64,000 nucleotides of DNA from Ryuthela nishihirai. Taxonomy: Eukaryota; Arthropoda; Arachnida; Araneae; Heptathelidae. The notes beneath the pieces are model-generated. The model was not told the DNA's origin. It made no database searches and saw only the letters and a program-made list of their open reading frames with translations. The stretch covers positions 38,564,901 through 38,628,900 of the forward strand of contig JAWZYU010000034.1 of NCBI GenBank assembly GCA_038380435.1, written 5' to 3'. The first letter of the stretch is position 1, and every line of letters begins with the position of its first letter. Made by a program: the position numbers and the translations under genes. This document shows, piece by piece, positions 53,080-63,889 of the stretch.

Positions 53080-53466
53080 CGGGGCGGTGGCGGCTCAGTT
53101 GGTAGCGCGCCAGGCTCGTAATCTGTAGTTCCCAGGTTCGAGTCCCAGCTGGGTCAGCGTTGAGATTTATCTCCGCAAAATTCCCCGCCCTGCCCACGGT
53201 CAGTAGGGGACACCGATGGGCTTGGAAAGGCCGCCGTCCGTCGGATGGGACGTTAAGCCGTGTCCCCGTGTGCGGGAGAGCCATACCCTGTGCACGTTAA
53301 AGAACACGCTGGATGGTCTTGACGGGAGGCTATTATATGTGTGCCAACAACTGTTCAAGTGGGTCCCCTCCCCCAACCTTCTCTGAGCCTTAGGGGTCCT
53401 TGTAATCTGGCCATTTAGCCCATGGTGTGCAAAAAAGTGCCGCTCAGAGGTAAAACAAACCAACCC
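53080..53466 (+). mobile_element. Full-length SINE1
   Basis: Head GGGGCGGTGGCGGCTCAG to tail AACAAACCAACCC. Target duplication not clear. Confidence 0.88.
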
Positions 53467-53536
53467 ATTAAATTCATATTGTAGAAGTTATAGAAATTGG
53501 AATTAGAATCTCATTGACATAACGCAGTGTATACAC

Positions 53537-53615
53537 GGTCGTATCAGAATAATATGACCACCTTACCATACATTGACTATGGTAGGTGGTCATATTATTC
53601 TGATACGACTGTGTA
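53537..53615. mobile_element. Second palindromic MITE type, clean copy
   Basis: GTCGTATCAGAATAATATG on the left pairs with its complement on the right around CATTGAC. No coding capacity. Confidence 0.75.
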
Positions 53616-53694
53616 AAGGATAGCTGTATTGCTTTAAGAGATATTATTTCTTTTCGCTTCATACCTGTTTGGAATAACCGGGTTTTTGTCTTAT

Positions 53695-54073
53695 CTCTCA
53701 GCGACACATTTTTGTTCACAATGGGTCAAATGGCCAGGTCACAAGGACACCGAGGGCCTTGTGATCGGAGAACGTTGGGAGAAGTGGACCCACTGGAAGA
53801 GCTGTTTGGAGACAGATGGTAACCTCCCTTCAAGGCCGTCCAGCATGTTCTTTAACTTGCACACGGTGTCGCTATGTGCACACGGGTCCATGGCTTAACA
53901 TCCCATCCGACGGACGGTGGACTTTTCAAGTCCATTGGTGTCTCTAACTGACCGAGAGAAGGACGGGGAGCTTAGCGGAGATAAATATCAACGCTGACCC
54001 AGGTGGGAATCGAACCCGGGAACTGCAGATTACAAGTCTGGCGCGCTACCGACTGAGCCACCACTGCCTCGGT
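53695..54073 (-). mobile_element. Diverged SINE1
   Basis: Tail region decayed, body and head recognisable (GAATCGAACCCGGG, GACTGAGCCACC in plus reading). Confidence 0.75.
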
Positions 54074-54202
54074 TAAGTTGGAAAACATATTTTTAACAAC
54101 TTTCTTTCAAACCTTGGAATCCTTGTGACCTGGCTTATTATCCCGTTTCTACGAAATAGGAATCCTTTAAGTAGTTAGTGAACCAAAGCTTTAAGTCCTA
54201 AT

Positions 54203-55509
54203 TACAGACGCTCAAAAAAATATCCGAACACTATGGTTGATTACAGAATTCAGAAAAAATATCTGGCAACGATTTTTTTAGGAATCAGTGATCTGGCAAC
54301 CTTCGTCTACTGTACATGGCGGTTGCCAGATCACTAATTTACAGAATTCAGGAAAAATATCTGGCAACGATTTTTTTTAGAAATTGGTGATCTGGCAACC
54401 TTCGTCTACTGTACACGGTGGTTGCCAGATCACTAATTTACAGAATTCAGAAAAAATATCTGGCAACGATTTTTTTTTAGAAATTAGTGATCTGGCAACC
54501 GTCTACTGTACACGGTGGTTGCCAGATCACTAATTTACAGAATTCAGGAAAAATATCTGGCAACGATTTTTTTTAGAAATTGGTGATCTGGCAACCTTCG
54601 TCTACTGTACACGGTGGTTGCCAGATCACTAATTTACAGAATTCAGGAAAAATATCTGGCAACGATTTTTTTTAGAAATTGGTGATCTGGCAACCTTTGT
54701 CTACTGTACACGGTGGTTGCCAGATCACTAATTTACAGAATTCAGAAAAAATAACTGGCAACGATTTTTTTTAGGAATCAGTGATCTGGCAACCTTCGTC
54801 TACTGTACACGGCGGTTGCCAGATCACTAATTTACAGAATTCAGAAAAAATATCTGGCAACGATTTTTTTTAGGAATCAGTGATCTGGCAACCTTCGTCT
54901 ACTGTACATGGCGGTTGCCAGATCACTAATTTACAGAATTCAGAAAAAATATCTGGCAACGATTTTTTTTAGAAATTAGTGATCTGGCAACCTTCGTCTA
55001 CTATACACGGTGGTTGCCAGATCACTAATTTACAGAATTCAGAAAAAATATCTGGCAACGATTTTTTTTAGAAATTAGTGATCTGGCAACCTTCGTCTAC
55101 TTTACACGGTGGTTGCCAGATCACTAATTTACAGAATTCAGAAAAAATATCTGGCAACGATTTTTTTTAGAAATTAGTGATCTGGCAACCTTCGTCTACT
55201 TTACACGGTGGTTGCCAGATCACTAATTTACAGAATTCAGAAAAAATATCTGGCAATGATTTTTTTTAGAAATTAGTGATCTGGCAACCGTCTACTGTAC
55301 ACGGTGGTTGCCAGATCACTAATTTACAGAATTCAGGAAAAATATCTGGCAACGATTTTTTTTTAGAAATTGGTGATCTGGCAAATCCTTCGTGTCACGT
55401 GACACGAAGGTTGCCAGATCACCAATTTCTGAAAAAAAATCGTTGCCAGATATTTTTCCTGAATTCTCTAATCAACCATAGTGTTCAGATACTTTTTTGA
55501 GCGACTCTA
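54203..55509. repeat. MITE with module A amplified into about eleven 99-bp palindromic units
   Basis: Ends are TACAGACGCTCAAAAAAA and TTTTTTGAGCGACTCTA. Between them the unit ATCTGGCAACG...AGTGATCTGGCAACC, GTCTACTGTACACGG, GGTTGCCAGATCACTAATTT, ACAGAATTCAG repeats about every 99 bp. The centre GTCTACTGTACACGG replaces the GTGTCACGTGACAC of single-copy MITEs, except in the last unit. Confidence 0.9.
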
Positions 55510-55881
55510 CATATTTCATTATTTGAAGAGTAGAATAAAAAAATGTAAACGAAAAATTGTGTCATTAGCTCAGTAACACTTTGGGAAGTCTCCTTAAGAA
55601 AACTGGAATGAATTGGTGGATAGGGTTCGGATATTGTGATTAAAGTCCAGCATCCGACAGAGTTGTGAAGCTCTTCGAACTTCCCCTGACTGCATTCCTC
55701 GCTTCACGTGATTCGTGTGGCAGCTATCAGGAAAGATTTACGGTACTTCGTAAATTAAGCTTTAGTTTCTGCGGTCCTACTAGATGGTTCTCTCTCTTTG
55801 CAGAGGGAAGAAAAATGCCTCTCCAGAAACTGATTTCATGCAGGCCATTTATCAAATTTCTAATTAGTCCCCGGAACTTAC
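55510..55881. other. Spacer, no gene supported
   Basis: A 76-residue plus-strand frame at 55,665-55,895 has no recognised relative. On the minus strand this would be the intron downstream of the candidate exon at 55,882-55,931. Confidence 0.35.
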
Positions 55882-55931
55882 AACAGAGTGTATAAACCTG
55901 GAGGACAGTCAGCGGGCTTTACGGTAGCCAT
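55882..55931 (-). CDS. Candidate first coding exon (weak)
   Basis: Minus-strand ATG in a strong context (CACCATGG) opens MATVKPADCPPGLYTL and runs into a consensus splice donor GTAAGT at 55,881-55,876. An in-frame stop lies inside the donor. The coding stretch is only 50 bp and no downstream exon is visible before 54,203. The DCPPGL run faintly recalls the CPPGLEYL motif of phospholipid scramblases, but that is too short to assign. Confidence 0.25.
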
Positions 55932-56214
55932 GGTGATGGCTTTTCGAATGGGTTGGTCTTTAGAAGAAGGAGAGGAGGATGGAAGGTGTTGAGACATGTT
56001 GGTACTTGTATTTCGATGGGTTAGTTGAGAATGTCGCGTTGAAGGTTTTTTTTTTATTTGTTTCTCTGCTTCATTGAAAAGGTGAAGAGTAGAAATGCGA
56101 TTGAAAGAATCTTTTGCTCCACGTGGAAAGATGAAACGAAAAGTGGGTATTGCGGAAAGGAAAGGCAGAAGCTTAGGAAGTTTGGCCAATTGAGATTTAG
56201 ATAGAAATATGCGA

Positions 56215-57480
56215 AACCAATTTCATTTCAACCACAAGATGCGAAAAACTTTTCAATTAAGAAGAAATTTGGAAAAAAACATTTCAATTAAGAAGAAAAT
56301 TTGTGAAAATAAAATGTGACAAAACTTTCAATTTAAAAAGAAATTTGGATGAACATTTCAATTAGGAAGAAAATTTGTGACAAATATTTCGATTTAAAAG
56401 GAAATTTTAAAAAATAATTCAACTAAGAAGAATATTTGCGACAAACCTTTCAATTAAAAAAAAACTTTTCAATTAGGAAGAAATTTGGATGAACATTTCA
56501 ATTAGGAAGAAATTTTGTGACAAGCATTTCAATTTAAAAAGAAATTTAAAAAATCAAGTAAGAAGAAAATTTGTGACAAACCTTTCAATTTAAAAAGAAA
56601 TTTGGAAAAAGCATTTCAATTGAGAAGAAATTTTGTGACAACCCTTTCAATTAAAAAAACATTTCAATTAACAAGAAATTTTGTGACAAACATTTTAATT
56701 TAAAAAGAAATTTGAAAATACATTTCAATTAAGAAGAAATTTTATGACAAACATTTTAATTTAAAAAGAAATTTGGAAAAACATTTCAAATAAGAAGAAA
56801 TTTTGTGACAAACATTTCAATTAAGAAGAAATTTTGTGACAAACATTTCAATTTAAAAAGAAATTTGGAAAAATCATTTCAGTTAAGAAGAAATTTTGTG
56901 ACAAACCTTTTATTAAAGAAGAAAATTTCAATTGAGGAAAAATCTTGGGAAAAACAATTCTCTTCAGTTAGATGGAAAGAGGTGAAAAACATTTGTCCTC
57001 TTCCTTCAGCTAAGAAGATGTGAGAGAACTTTCAGTCAAGAAGAAAATTTCGAAAGTGATTTCTCTTCAGGTGGAAAGATGGAAAAAATATTTTTCCTTT
57101 GATGGAAAGATACGAAAAATATTTTTCTTGAGAAGAAAAGACGCAAAAAACATCTCTTTTCGGATAGAAATGTGCAAAAATACATTTTGTCCTTAAATGG
57201 AAATACGCGAAAATAATTCTTTTCAGATGAAAAGAGGCTAAATATGAAAAAAAAATAAGAAAATCGTTTCTTTTCAAAAGGTAAGATGATAACAGCAATT
57301 ATTTTCAAATGGAAAGGTGTGAAAAACATTTCTCTTCAGATGGGGAGATGTAAAATGTTTCTTTTTTTCAGATAAAAGAATCTTTTGCTTCACGTGGAAA
57401 GATGAAACGAAAAGAGGTCCCCGGAAAAGAGGTCCGGTAAAATTTATCTTCAGCTGGAAAAATACGAAAAAAACAAACCA
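56215..57480. repeat. Degenerate A-rich tandem repeat
   Basis: About 56,215-56,960 consists of irregular units near 60 bp (ACATTTCAATTAAGAAG, AAATTTTGTGACAAAC, ATTTAAAAAGAAATTTGG). About 57,030-57,420 has related units near 50 bp with TTTCTCTTCAGGTGGAAAG-like text. Confidence 0.75.
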
Positions 57481-57917
57481 ATTTCAACCAAAATACAAGA
57501 TGCAGAAACATTTAATTTAAGAAATATAAAATTCTGGATGCAGCAAAAACAATGTTGCCAAAATGAAAATCATAATCACGAAACGGTTTTCAGCTGTCGC
57601 TAAAATATTCACCAAATAAAATGTGATCAGTAAGCAATTATTAATGACAAAAACCAACCTCCTTTGGAGAATATAGGATGCTCGTTTTCGAAAGCAATTT
57701 TATCAGTCAATCATCGTTTTCAATTTCAGGCCTTTTAATAGTTGGAATACAAACAAGTGAAAGATTCCGAAAATGAATAGAGTAATATTTTATTAATACT
57801 TATCCAACTCCTAAGAAAATAATTTTCGTCGATAAGGAAATAACTGATGCTGTCATTGGAAATCTCTTGAACACTATTCTATATTTTAAATTTTAAATTT
57901 CTAAACATAAAAAGACG
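57481..57917. other. AT-rich spacer, no gene seen
   Basis: No supported feature. Confidence 0.4.
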
Positions 57918-57926
57918 GATTACAAT

Positions 57927-58308
57927 GGGGCGGGGGTGGGTCAGTCGGTAGCGCGCCAGGCTCGTAATCTGTAGTTCCCAGGTTCGAGTCCCAGCTGGGT
58001 CAGCGTTGAGATTTATCTCCGCAAAACTCCCCGCCCAGCCCACGGTCAGTAGGGGACACCGATGGGCTTGGAAAGACCGCCGTCCGTCGGATGGGACGAG
58101 CCGTGGCCCCGTGTGCGGGAGAGCCATACCCTGTGCACGTTAAAGAACACGCTGGATGGCCTTGACGGGAGGCTACCATCTGTCACCCAACAGCTGTTCC
58201 AGTGGGTCCCCTCCCCCAACCTTCTCTGAGCCTTCGGGGTCCATGTGACCTGGCCATTTAGCCCATGGTGTGCAAAAAAGTGCCGCTCAGAGGTAAAACA
58301 ATCCAACT
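57927..58308 (+). mobile_element. Full-length SINE1 with GATTACAAT target duplication
   Basis: The duplication is at 57,918-57,926 and 58,309-58,317. Confidence 0.92.
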
Positions 58309-58558
58309 GATTACAATATTACAGTTTAACTAATTCTACGCCTTCCAACAGTGCAAATTTAAACGATTCGAAGATTTGGAAAATGCGACGAGCAATATGT
58401 TATTGCCAATCCAACAGAACATAATGTGTTTTTTATAGATGAAAAAAAAGTTTAATGTCTGCAGACGAATAGATGCAAAGTGAAAACGATATTTCTTTCT
58501 TAAAAAACTAAACTAAAAATGAAATGTTATTTCGATGTTATTTGCATAACATGATTAT

Positions 58559-58731
58559 CACCCAAGTGGCCGAGGAGTTAGCTGGCTTTGGTGCACAACC
58601 AAAGCACCTGGTTCGAATCCTTCATTTTGTCTGCAGAGCGAAGGGGTTAGGGTTCGATGGTCTGTAAGGGACACCGATGGGCTTGGAAAGGTCGCTGTCC
58701 GTCGGATGGGACGTTAAGCCGTGGCGCCATG
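58559..58731 (+). mobile_element. Chimeric SINE: a different tRNA-like head on a SINE1 body
   Basis: The head has a Leu/Ser-like A box (GTGGCCGAGGAGTTAGCTGG), a six-base-pair anticodon-type stem (CTTTGG/CCAAAG) and B box GGTTCGAATCC, unlike the SINE1 head. It leads into SINE1 body sequence (GGGACACCGATGGGCTTGG, GGGACGTTAAGCCGTGG). The copy is cut by the LTR at 58,732, and a short continuation (TGCCGGAG) appears after 60,043. Confidence 0.6.
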
Positions 58732-59051
58732 TGTCATGTCCCTCGAATTTTATATTTATTTATTTATTGTATATTTTTGTTGTATTATATTGTTGTATAT
58801 ATTTTTATGTGTTCTTGGAACTGTTTGTGCTGGGATGACTCACTGTTGTTGTTTTCAGGTCTAAAGCTGCTCCATGTGAGTGGTGACGAATGCCAGCAGT
58901 TGTTTATGCCGTATACGACTACACTGCGGCGCAAAGTCCGCGCACGAGGCTAGGGGAAGGAGTTGGAAGTATCAGTTTTGGCAGTGAGCTTTCGAACGAG
59001 AGGGAGTCGTTTCGATGCGCATCAGAAGGACGCCGCCATACTCAAAGTGAA

Positions 59052-59135
59052 CCCTTGGAGTGAGTGAGGGTTCGATTCCAAGAGGGAATCCAGATTCTTG
59101 GAGAATCCGTCTTTTTATTCTTGTGGTTCAGAAGG
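59052..59135. repeat. 84-bp direct repeat, left copy
   Basis: CCCTTGGAGTGAGTGAGGG to GTGGTTCAGAAGG. The second copy at 59,569-59,652 has one clear mismatch. Confidence 0.9.
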
Positions 59136-59568
59136 TTTGGGTTGGGTTGTTTTACCTCTGAGCGGCACCTTTTTGCACACCATGCAACTAATGCATGGTG
59201 TGCAAAAAGGGCACACCATGCATTTTTTGGCTAAATGGCCAGGTCACATGGACCCCGAAGGCTCAGAGAAGGTTGGGGGAGGGGACCCACTGGAGCAGCT
59301 GTTGGGAGACAGATGGTAACCTCCCGTCAAGGCCATCCAGCGTGTTCTTTAACGTGCACAGGGTATAGCTCTCCCCCACACGGGGCCACGGCTTAACGTC
59401 CCATCCGACGGACGGCGGCCTTTCCAAGCCCATCGGTGTCCCCTACTGACCGTGGGCAGGGCGGGGAATTTTTGAGGAGATAAATCTCAACGCTAACCCA
59501 GCTGGAACTCGAACCTGGGAACTACAGATTACGAGCCTGGCGCGCTACCGACTGAGCGACCCCCGCCC
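59136..59568 (-). mobile_element. SINE1 flanked by an 84-bp direct repeat
   Basis: The tail TTTGGGTTGGG abuts the left repeat and the head end CCCGCCCC abuts the right repeat. Near 59,175-59,230 the tail contains an inverted duplication (CACACCATGCA...TGCATGGTGTG), a local fold-back unique to this copy. Confidence 0.88.
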
Positions 59569-60066
59569 CCCTTGGAGTGAGTGAGGGTTCGATTCCAAGA
59601 GGGAATCCAGATTCTTGGAGAATCTGTCTTTTTATTCTTGTGGTTCAGAAGGAACCGCAGTGTAGGCAAAGGAAAATCCTTTCGCCGAGTTTTTGAGGTC
59701 TGTAAAGTGAGAATTCGCAGAGTGTGCGATTCTCCACCTCAGTATTTTTATTTGAGGAGCAAAGGCCCACGGAGTGGAGCTCATTCCCAGCACGGAGTTG
59801 TACATATTATAAATAAAGTGTGTCGTTCCTATATAACTCTCGTGCATTTAATTGATGGAGAGTTCCCATTCTTCATTCAACACAGTAAAGTTGAGGCATA
59901 CAGTGGCACGGGCGTAAAAATCCGCGAATCTGTGAGTTTCACCGAAGTGAATTAAGTAGCAATACCATCCTCTCTCTCTGGGACTGGGTCATCACATCTG
60001 GCACAGTCGGACAGGATCCGAACACCGGGTCATTCACACCATGTGCCGGAGATTTAAAGTTAAACG

Positions 60067-60945
60067 TACAGTCGCTCAAAAAAAAATATCCGAACACTAT
60101 GACTGATTACAGAATTCAGAAAAATTATCTGGCAACGATTTTTTAGAAATTACTGATCTGGCAATCTTCGTGTCACATGACTAATTCGTGTCACGTGAAT
60201 TAGTGATCTGGCAATCTTCGTGTCACGTGACACGAAGATTGTCAGACGACTAATTTCTAAAAAAAATCGTTGCCAGATATTTTTTCTGAATTCTGTAATC
60301 AACCATGGTGTTCGGATTTTTTTTAATATATATAATGCCTATGATATATGTTCACCGCCCATTGAATCGTGTGAGCACACAAAAACCTGAATCGTGTGGG
60401 CTCACTCACAGAAATATTGAGCGTGTGCAGTTACCGTTCACAGCAAACTGGAGCGGTTGCGGTTAATGTTCACAGCACATTGAATCGTGTGAGCTCACAA
60501 AAACCTGGATCGTGTGGGCCCACTCACAGAAATATTGAGCGTGTGCAGTTACCGTTCACAGCAAACTGGAGCGGTTGCGGTTAATGTTCACAGCACATTG
60601 AATCGTGTGAGCTCACAAAAACCTGGATCGTGTGGGCTCACTCACAGAAATATTGAGCGTGTGCAGTTACCGTTCACAGCAAACTGGAGCGGTTGCGGTT
60701 AATGTTCACCGCCCATTGAATCGTGTGAGCTCACAAAAACCTGAATCGTGTGGGCTCACTCACAGAAATATTGAGCGTGTGCAGTTACCGTTCACAGCAA
60801 ACTGGAGCGTGTGCAGTAACTGCACACGCTCCAGTTTGCTGTGAACGGTAACTGGAGCGTGTACAGTTGCTGTACACGCTCCAGATATTTTTTTCTGAAT
60901 TCTGTAATCAACCATAGTGTTCGGATAATTTTTGGAGCGACTGTA
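60067..60945. repeat. Composite MITE with four 118-bp units
   Basis: TACAGTCGCTCAAAAAAA and GGAGCGACTGTA ends. Module A has the GTGTCACGTGACAC centre. Units of 118 bp start at about 60,396, 60,514, 60,632 and 60,750. Module B hairpins close it. Confidence 0.88.
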
Positions 60946-60952
60946 CATGTTA

Positions 60953-61117
60953 AAGGACACGCTGGATGGTCTTGACCAGAGGCTACCATCTATCTCCTAA
61001 CAGATGTCCAGTGGGTCCCTTCCCCCAACCTTCTCTGAGTCTTCTGGGTCCTTGTGACCTGGCCATATATCTCATTGTGTATAAAAAAAGTGACGCTCAG
61101 AGGAAAAACAGCCCAAC
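60953..61117 (+). mobile_element. SINE1 3' fragment
   Basis: TTAAAGGACACGCTGGATGG to a decayed tail GGAAAAACAGCCCAAC. Confidence 0.75.
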
Positions 61118-61532
61118 TTTATGTAGCTTGTGTTTCTGTGTTGGAGACATCTGAAAACAACTCCATTATTTAAAGAAAAAGGCAACTTTACCTAGAATAC
61201 TTATTGCAGTGTTCTAAGAAGAATCTCTTGCTCACTGAGCTAAAGCAATGCTTCGTCAACTGATGTTGACTTGTTTTCTGAATCGTTCGATCCTCTTGCG
61301 GTTCCTCCCTCACTTTCCATATCCGAATGCTGGTTTCTCTGTAAGGACATCGACTATGCTGAGAAGCCGCATTGAAGGCGTGTTGTTTTGTTCCGATTTC
61401 CTTCTTTGTTTCCTTTTTTATCTCGTTCGATCAATACGACTTTCTCCCATTCTCGAAGAACAGACAGAAGTGATGCGGAGGAAAGAGATTTGGGGACGAC
61501 CTTGTCACTTCTCGGAAATGTAGGAGGAATTA
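61118..61532. other. Unassigned spacer
   Basis: A 91-residue plus frame (61,248-61,523) shows no recognised family. Confidence 0.35.
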
Positions 61533-62554
61533 TACAGTCGCTCAAAAAAGTATCCGAACACTATGGTTGATTACAGAATTCAGGAAAAATATCCGGCAGC
61601 GATTTTTTTTTTAGAAATTAGTGATCTGGCAGCCCTTTGTGTCACGTGACACGAAAGGTTGCCAGATCACTAATTTCTAAAAAAAAATCGTTGCCGGATA
61701 TTTTTTCTGAATTCTGTAATCAACCATAGTGTTCGGATTTTTTTAAATATATGTAATGCGTATGAATATATAATGCAATGAATATGGAGCGTGTGCAGTT
61801 ACCATTCACAGCAAACTGGAGCGGTTGCGGTTAATGTTCACAGCACATTGAATCGTGTGAGCTCACAAAAACCTGGATCGTGTGGGCCCACTCACAGAAA
61901 TATTGAGCGTGTGCAGTTACCGTTCACATCAAACTGGAGCGTGTACAGTAACTGCACATGCTCCAGTTTGCTGTGAACGGTAACTGCAGTGTGTACAGTT
62001 GCTGTACACGCTCCAGATATATTTTCTGAATTCTGTAATCAACCATAGTGTTCGGATTTTTTTTAATATATATAATGCGTATGAATATATAATGCAATGA
62101 ATATTGAGCGTGTGCAGTTACCGTTCACATCAAACTGGAGCGTGTACAGTAACTGCACATGCTCCAGTTTGCTGTGAACGGTAACTGCAGTGTGTACAGT
62201 TGCTGTACACGCTCCAGATATATTTTCTGAATTCTGTAATCAACCATAGTGTTCGGATTTTTTTTAATATATATATAATGCGTATGAATATATAATGCAA
62301 TGAATATTGAGCGTGTGCAGTTACCGTTCACATCAAACTGGAGCGTGTACAGTAACTGCACACGCTCCAGTTTGCTGTGAACGGTAACTGGAGCATGTAC
62401 AGTTGCTATACACGCTCCAGAAAGTTTTCCTGAATTCTGTAATCACGTGACACGAAGGTTGCCAGATCACCAATTTCTAAAAAAAAGTTGCCAGATATTT
62501 TTTCTGAATTCTGTAATCATCCATAGTGTTCGGATACTCTTTTGAGCGACTGTA
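61533..62554. repeat. Composite MITE with a roughly 204-bp internal repeat
   Basis: Full MITE ends. Between them a block from AATATATAATGCAATGAAT through module B hairpins to AATCAACCATAGTGTTCGG is repeated about three times. Two adjacent units share the private changes GTTCACATCAAACTGG and GTAACTGCAGTGTG. Confidence 0.85.
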
Positions 62555-62639
62555 CATGCATACAGATTCACGATATATTGAATGGAAACGAAATCCTAGA
62601 AATGTATTTATTCTGAAGACTATAAAAGCTTGGAAAACC

Positions 62640-62830
62640 TATAAGCTTGGAAAGGCCGCTCCCCACACGACGGACAGCGGCCTTTCCAAAATTATAGGTG
62701 TCCCCTACTGACCAGGGCAGGACGGGGAATTTTACGGAGATAAATCTCAATGCTGACCCAACTGGGACTCGAACTGGGAACTGCAGATTGCGAACCTGGT
62801 ACGCTACCAACTGAGCCAACTCGCCCCCAA
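62640..62830 (-). mobile_element. SINE1 head and part of body
   Basis: GCGGCCTTTCCAAAATTATAGG to CAACTGAGCCAACTCGCCCC (plus reading). The tail half is missing. Confidence 0.75.
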
Positions 62831-62879
62831 ATAGTTGTGCAGAGGAGGAGAGTATTATCTTCCCCTTTTAAAGGTCGCT

Positions 62880-63066
62880 TCAAGTCAACTCCTAAAAAAT
62901 TTTTTTGGTCGCGACCCAGTATTCAAAAATGCATTTAGCTTGCGACCCATTTGAGAGTCGCAATACCTACAAGCAAACTGTCCTGGTCAATTATTATTAT
63001 TACTATTGCAATTTTTATTAAGGAGACAGAGGGCCTATTGCGACCCATCAGAAAATCCATGTGAAC
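62880..63066. mobile_element. hAT-like fragment
   Basis: GGTCGCGACCCAGTATTC, TTGCGACCCATTTGAGAG and TTGCGACCCATCAGAAAATC resemble internal/subterminal text of hAT MITEs. Ends not found. Confidence 0.4.
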
Positions 63067-63072
63067 CACCGG

Positions 63073-63455
63073 GGGAGGGGGGAGGGCTCAGTCGGTAGCG
63101 CGACAAACTCCCAATCTGCAGTTTCCAGGTTCGAGTCTCAGCTGGGTCAGCGTTGAGATTTATCTCCGCAAAATTCCCCGCCCTGCCCACGGTCAGTAGG
63201 AGACACCGATGGGCTTGTAAAGGCCGCCGTCCGTCGGATGAAATGTTAAGCCGTGGCCCCGTGTATGGGAGGGCCATACCCTGTGCGTGTTAAAGAACCC
63301 ACTGAATGGCCCTGACGGGAGACTACTATCTGTCTGCTAACAGCTGTCCAGTGAGTCCCCTCCCCCAACGTTTTCTGAGTCCTCGGGGTCCTCGTGACCT
63401 GGTCATTTCACCCACTTGGTGCAAAAAAGTGCTGCTCAGAGGTAAAACAGCATTA
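63073..63455 (+). mobile_element. SINE1, diverged
   Basis: Head GGCTCAGTCGGTAGCGCG, B box GGTTCGAGTCTC, tail GAGGTAAAACAGC. Its tail flank is shared with 48,776-48,825. Confidence 0.82.
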
Positions 63456-63490
63456 GTAGTCTAAACTCGTGAAAACCTTCCTGTAAAGTG

Positions 63491-63769
63491 TACAGTCGCT
63501 CAAAAAAGTATCCGAACACTATGGTTCATTACAGAATTCACAAAAAATATCTGGCAACGATTTTTTTAGAAATTAGTGATCTGGCAACCTTCTTGTCACG
63601 TGATTACATAATTCAGGAAAAATACCTGGAGCGTGTACAGCAACTGTACACGCTCCAGTTTGCTGTGAACGGTACCTGGAGCGTGTACAGTTGCTGTACA
63701 CGCTCCAGGTATTTTTTTCTGTATTCTGTAATCAACCATAGTGTTCGGATATTTTTTTGAGCGACTGTA
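63491..63769. mobile_element. Composite Tc1-type MITE, compact form
   Basis: 279 bp with both ends (TACAGTCGCTCAAAAAAG, GAGCGACTGTA). Half of module A joins two GAGCGTGTACAGCAACTGT-type hairpins, so the whole unit is palindromic. Confidence 0.82.
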
Positions 63770-63889
63770 CAGTTTTTCGATAAAAGTATTTGGCCGCTTC
63801 GCTCCCGTGTGTTTTCAAGGAAAGGCAAACGATTTGACTTTTACGCTAACACTTCTAAAATTAATTTTTACAGAGATATTACTTTTTTT

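Larger units (their letters stand above)
58732..60038. mobile_element. Solo LTR, containing a nested SINE1
   Basis: Begins TGTCATGTCCCTC and ends GGTCATTCACA (TG...CA), flanked by the 5-bp direct repeat CCATG (58,727-58,731 and 60,039-60,043). An AATAAA lies at 59,812-59,817. Without the SINE and its duplicated target the LTR would be about 790 bp. No internal retrotransposon genes are present. The superfamily is uncertain, and GGCACAGTCGGACAGGATCC near the 3' end recalls a primer-binding-site region. Confidence 0.65.

Noticed and set aside
58559..58635. Possible intact tRNA gene
   Set aside because: The anticodon loop lacks U33, the acceptor stem does not pair, and it runs straight into SINE body sequence.
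58859..58953. Exon-like stretch after TTGTTGTTTTCAG, reading about 31 residues to a stop
   Set aside because: It lies within the solo LTR with no matching upstream exon, so the acceptor-like site is probably fortuitous.
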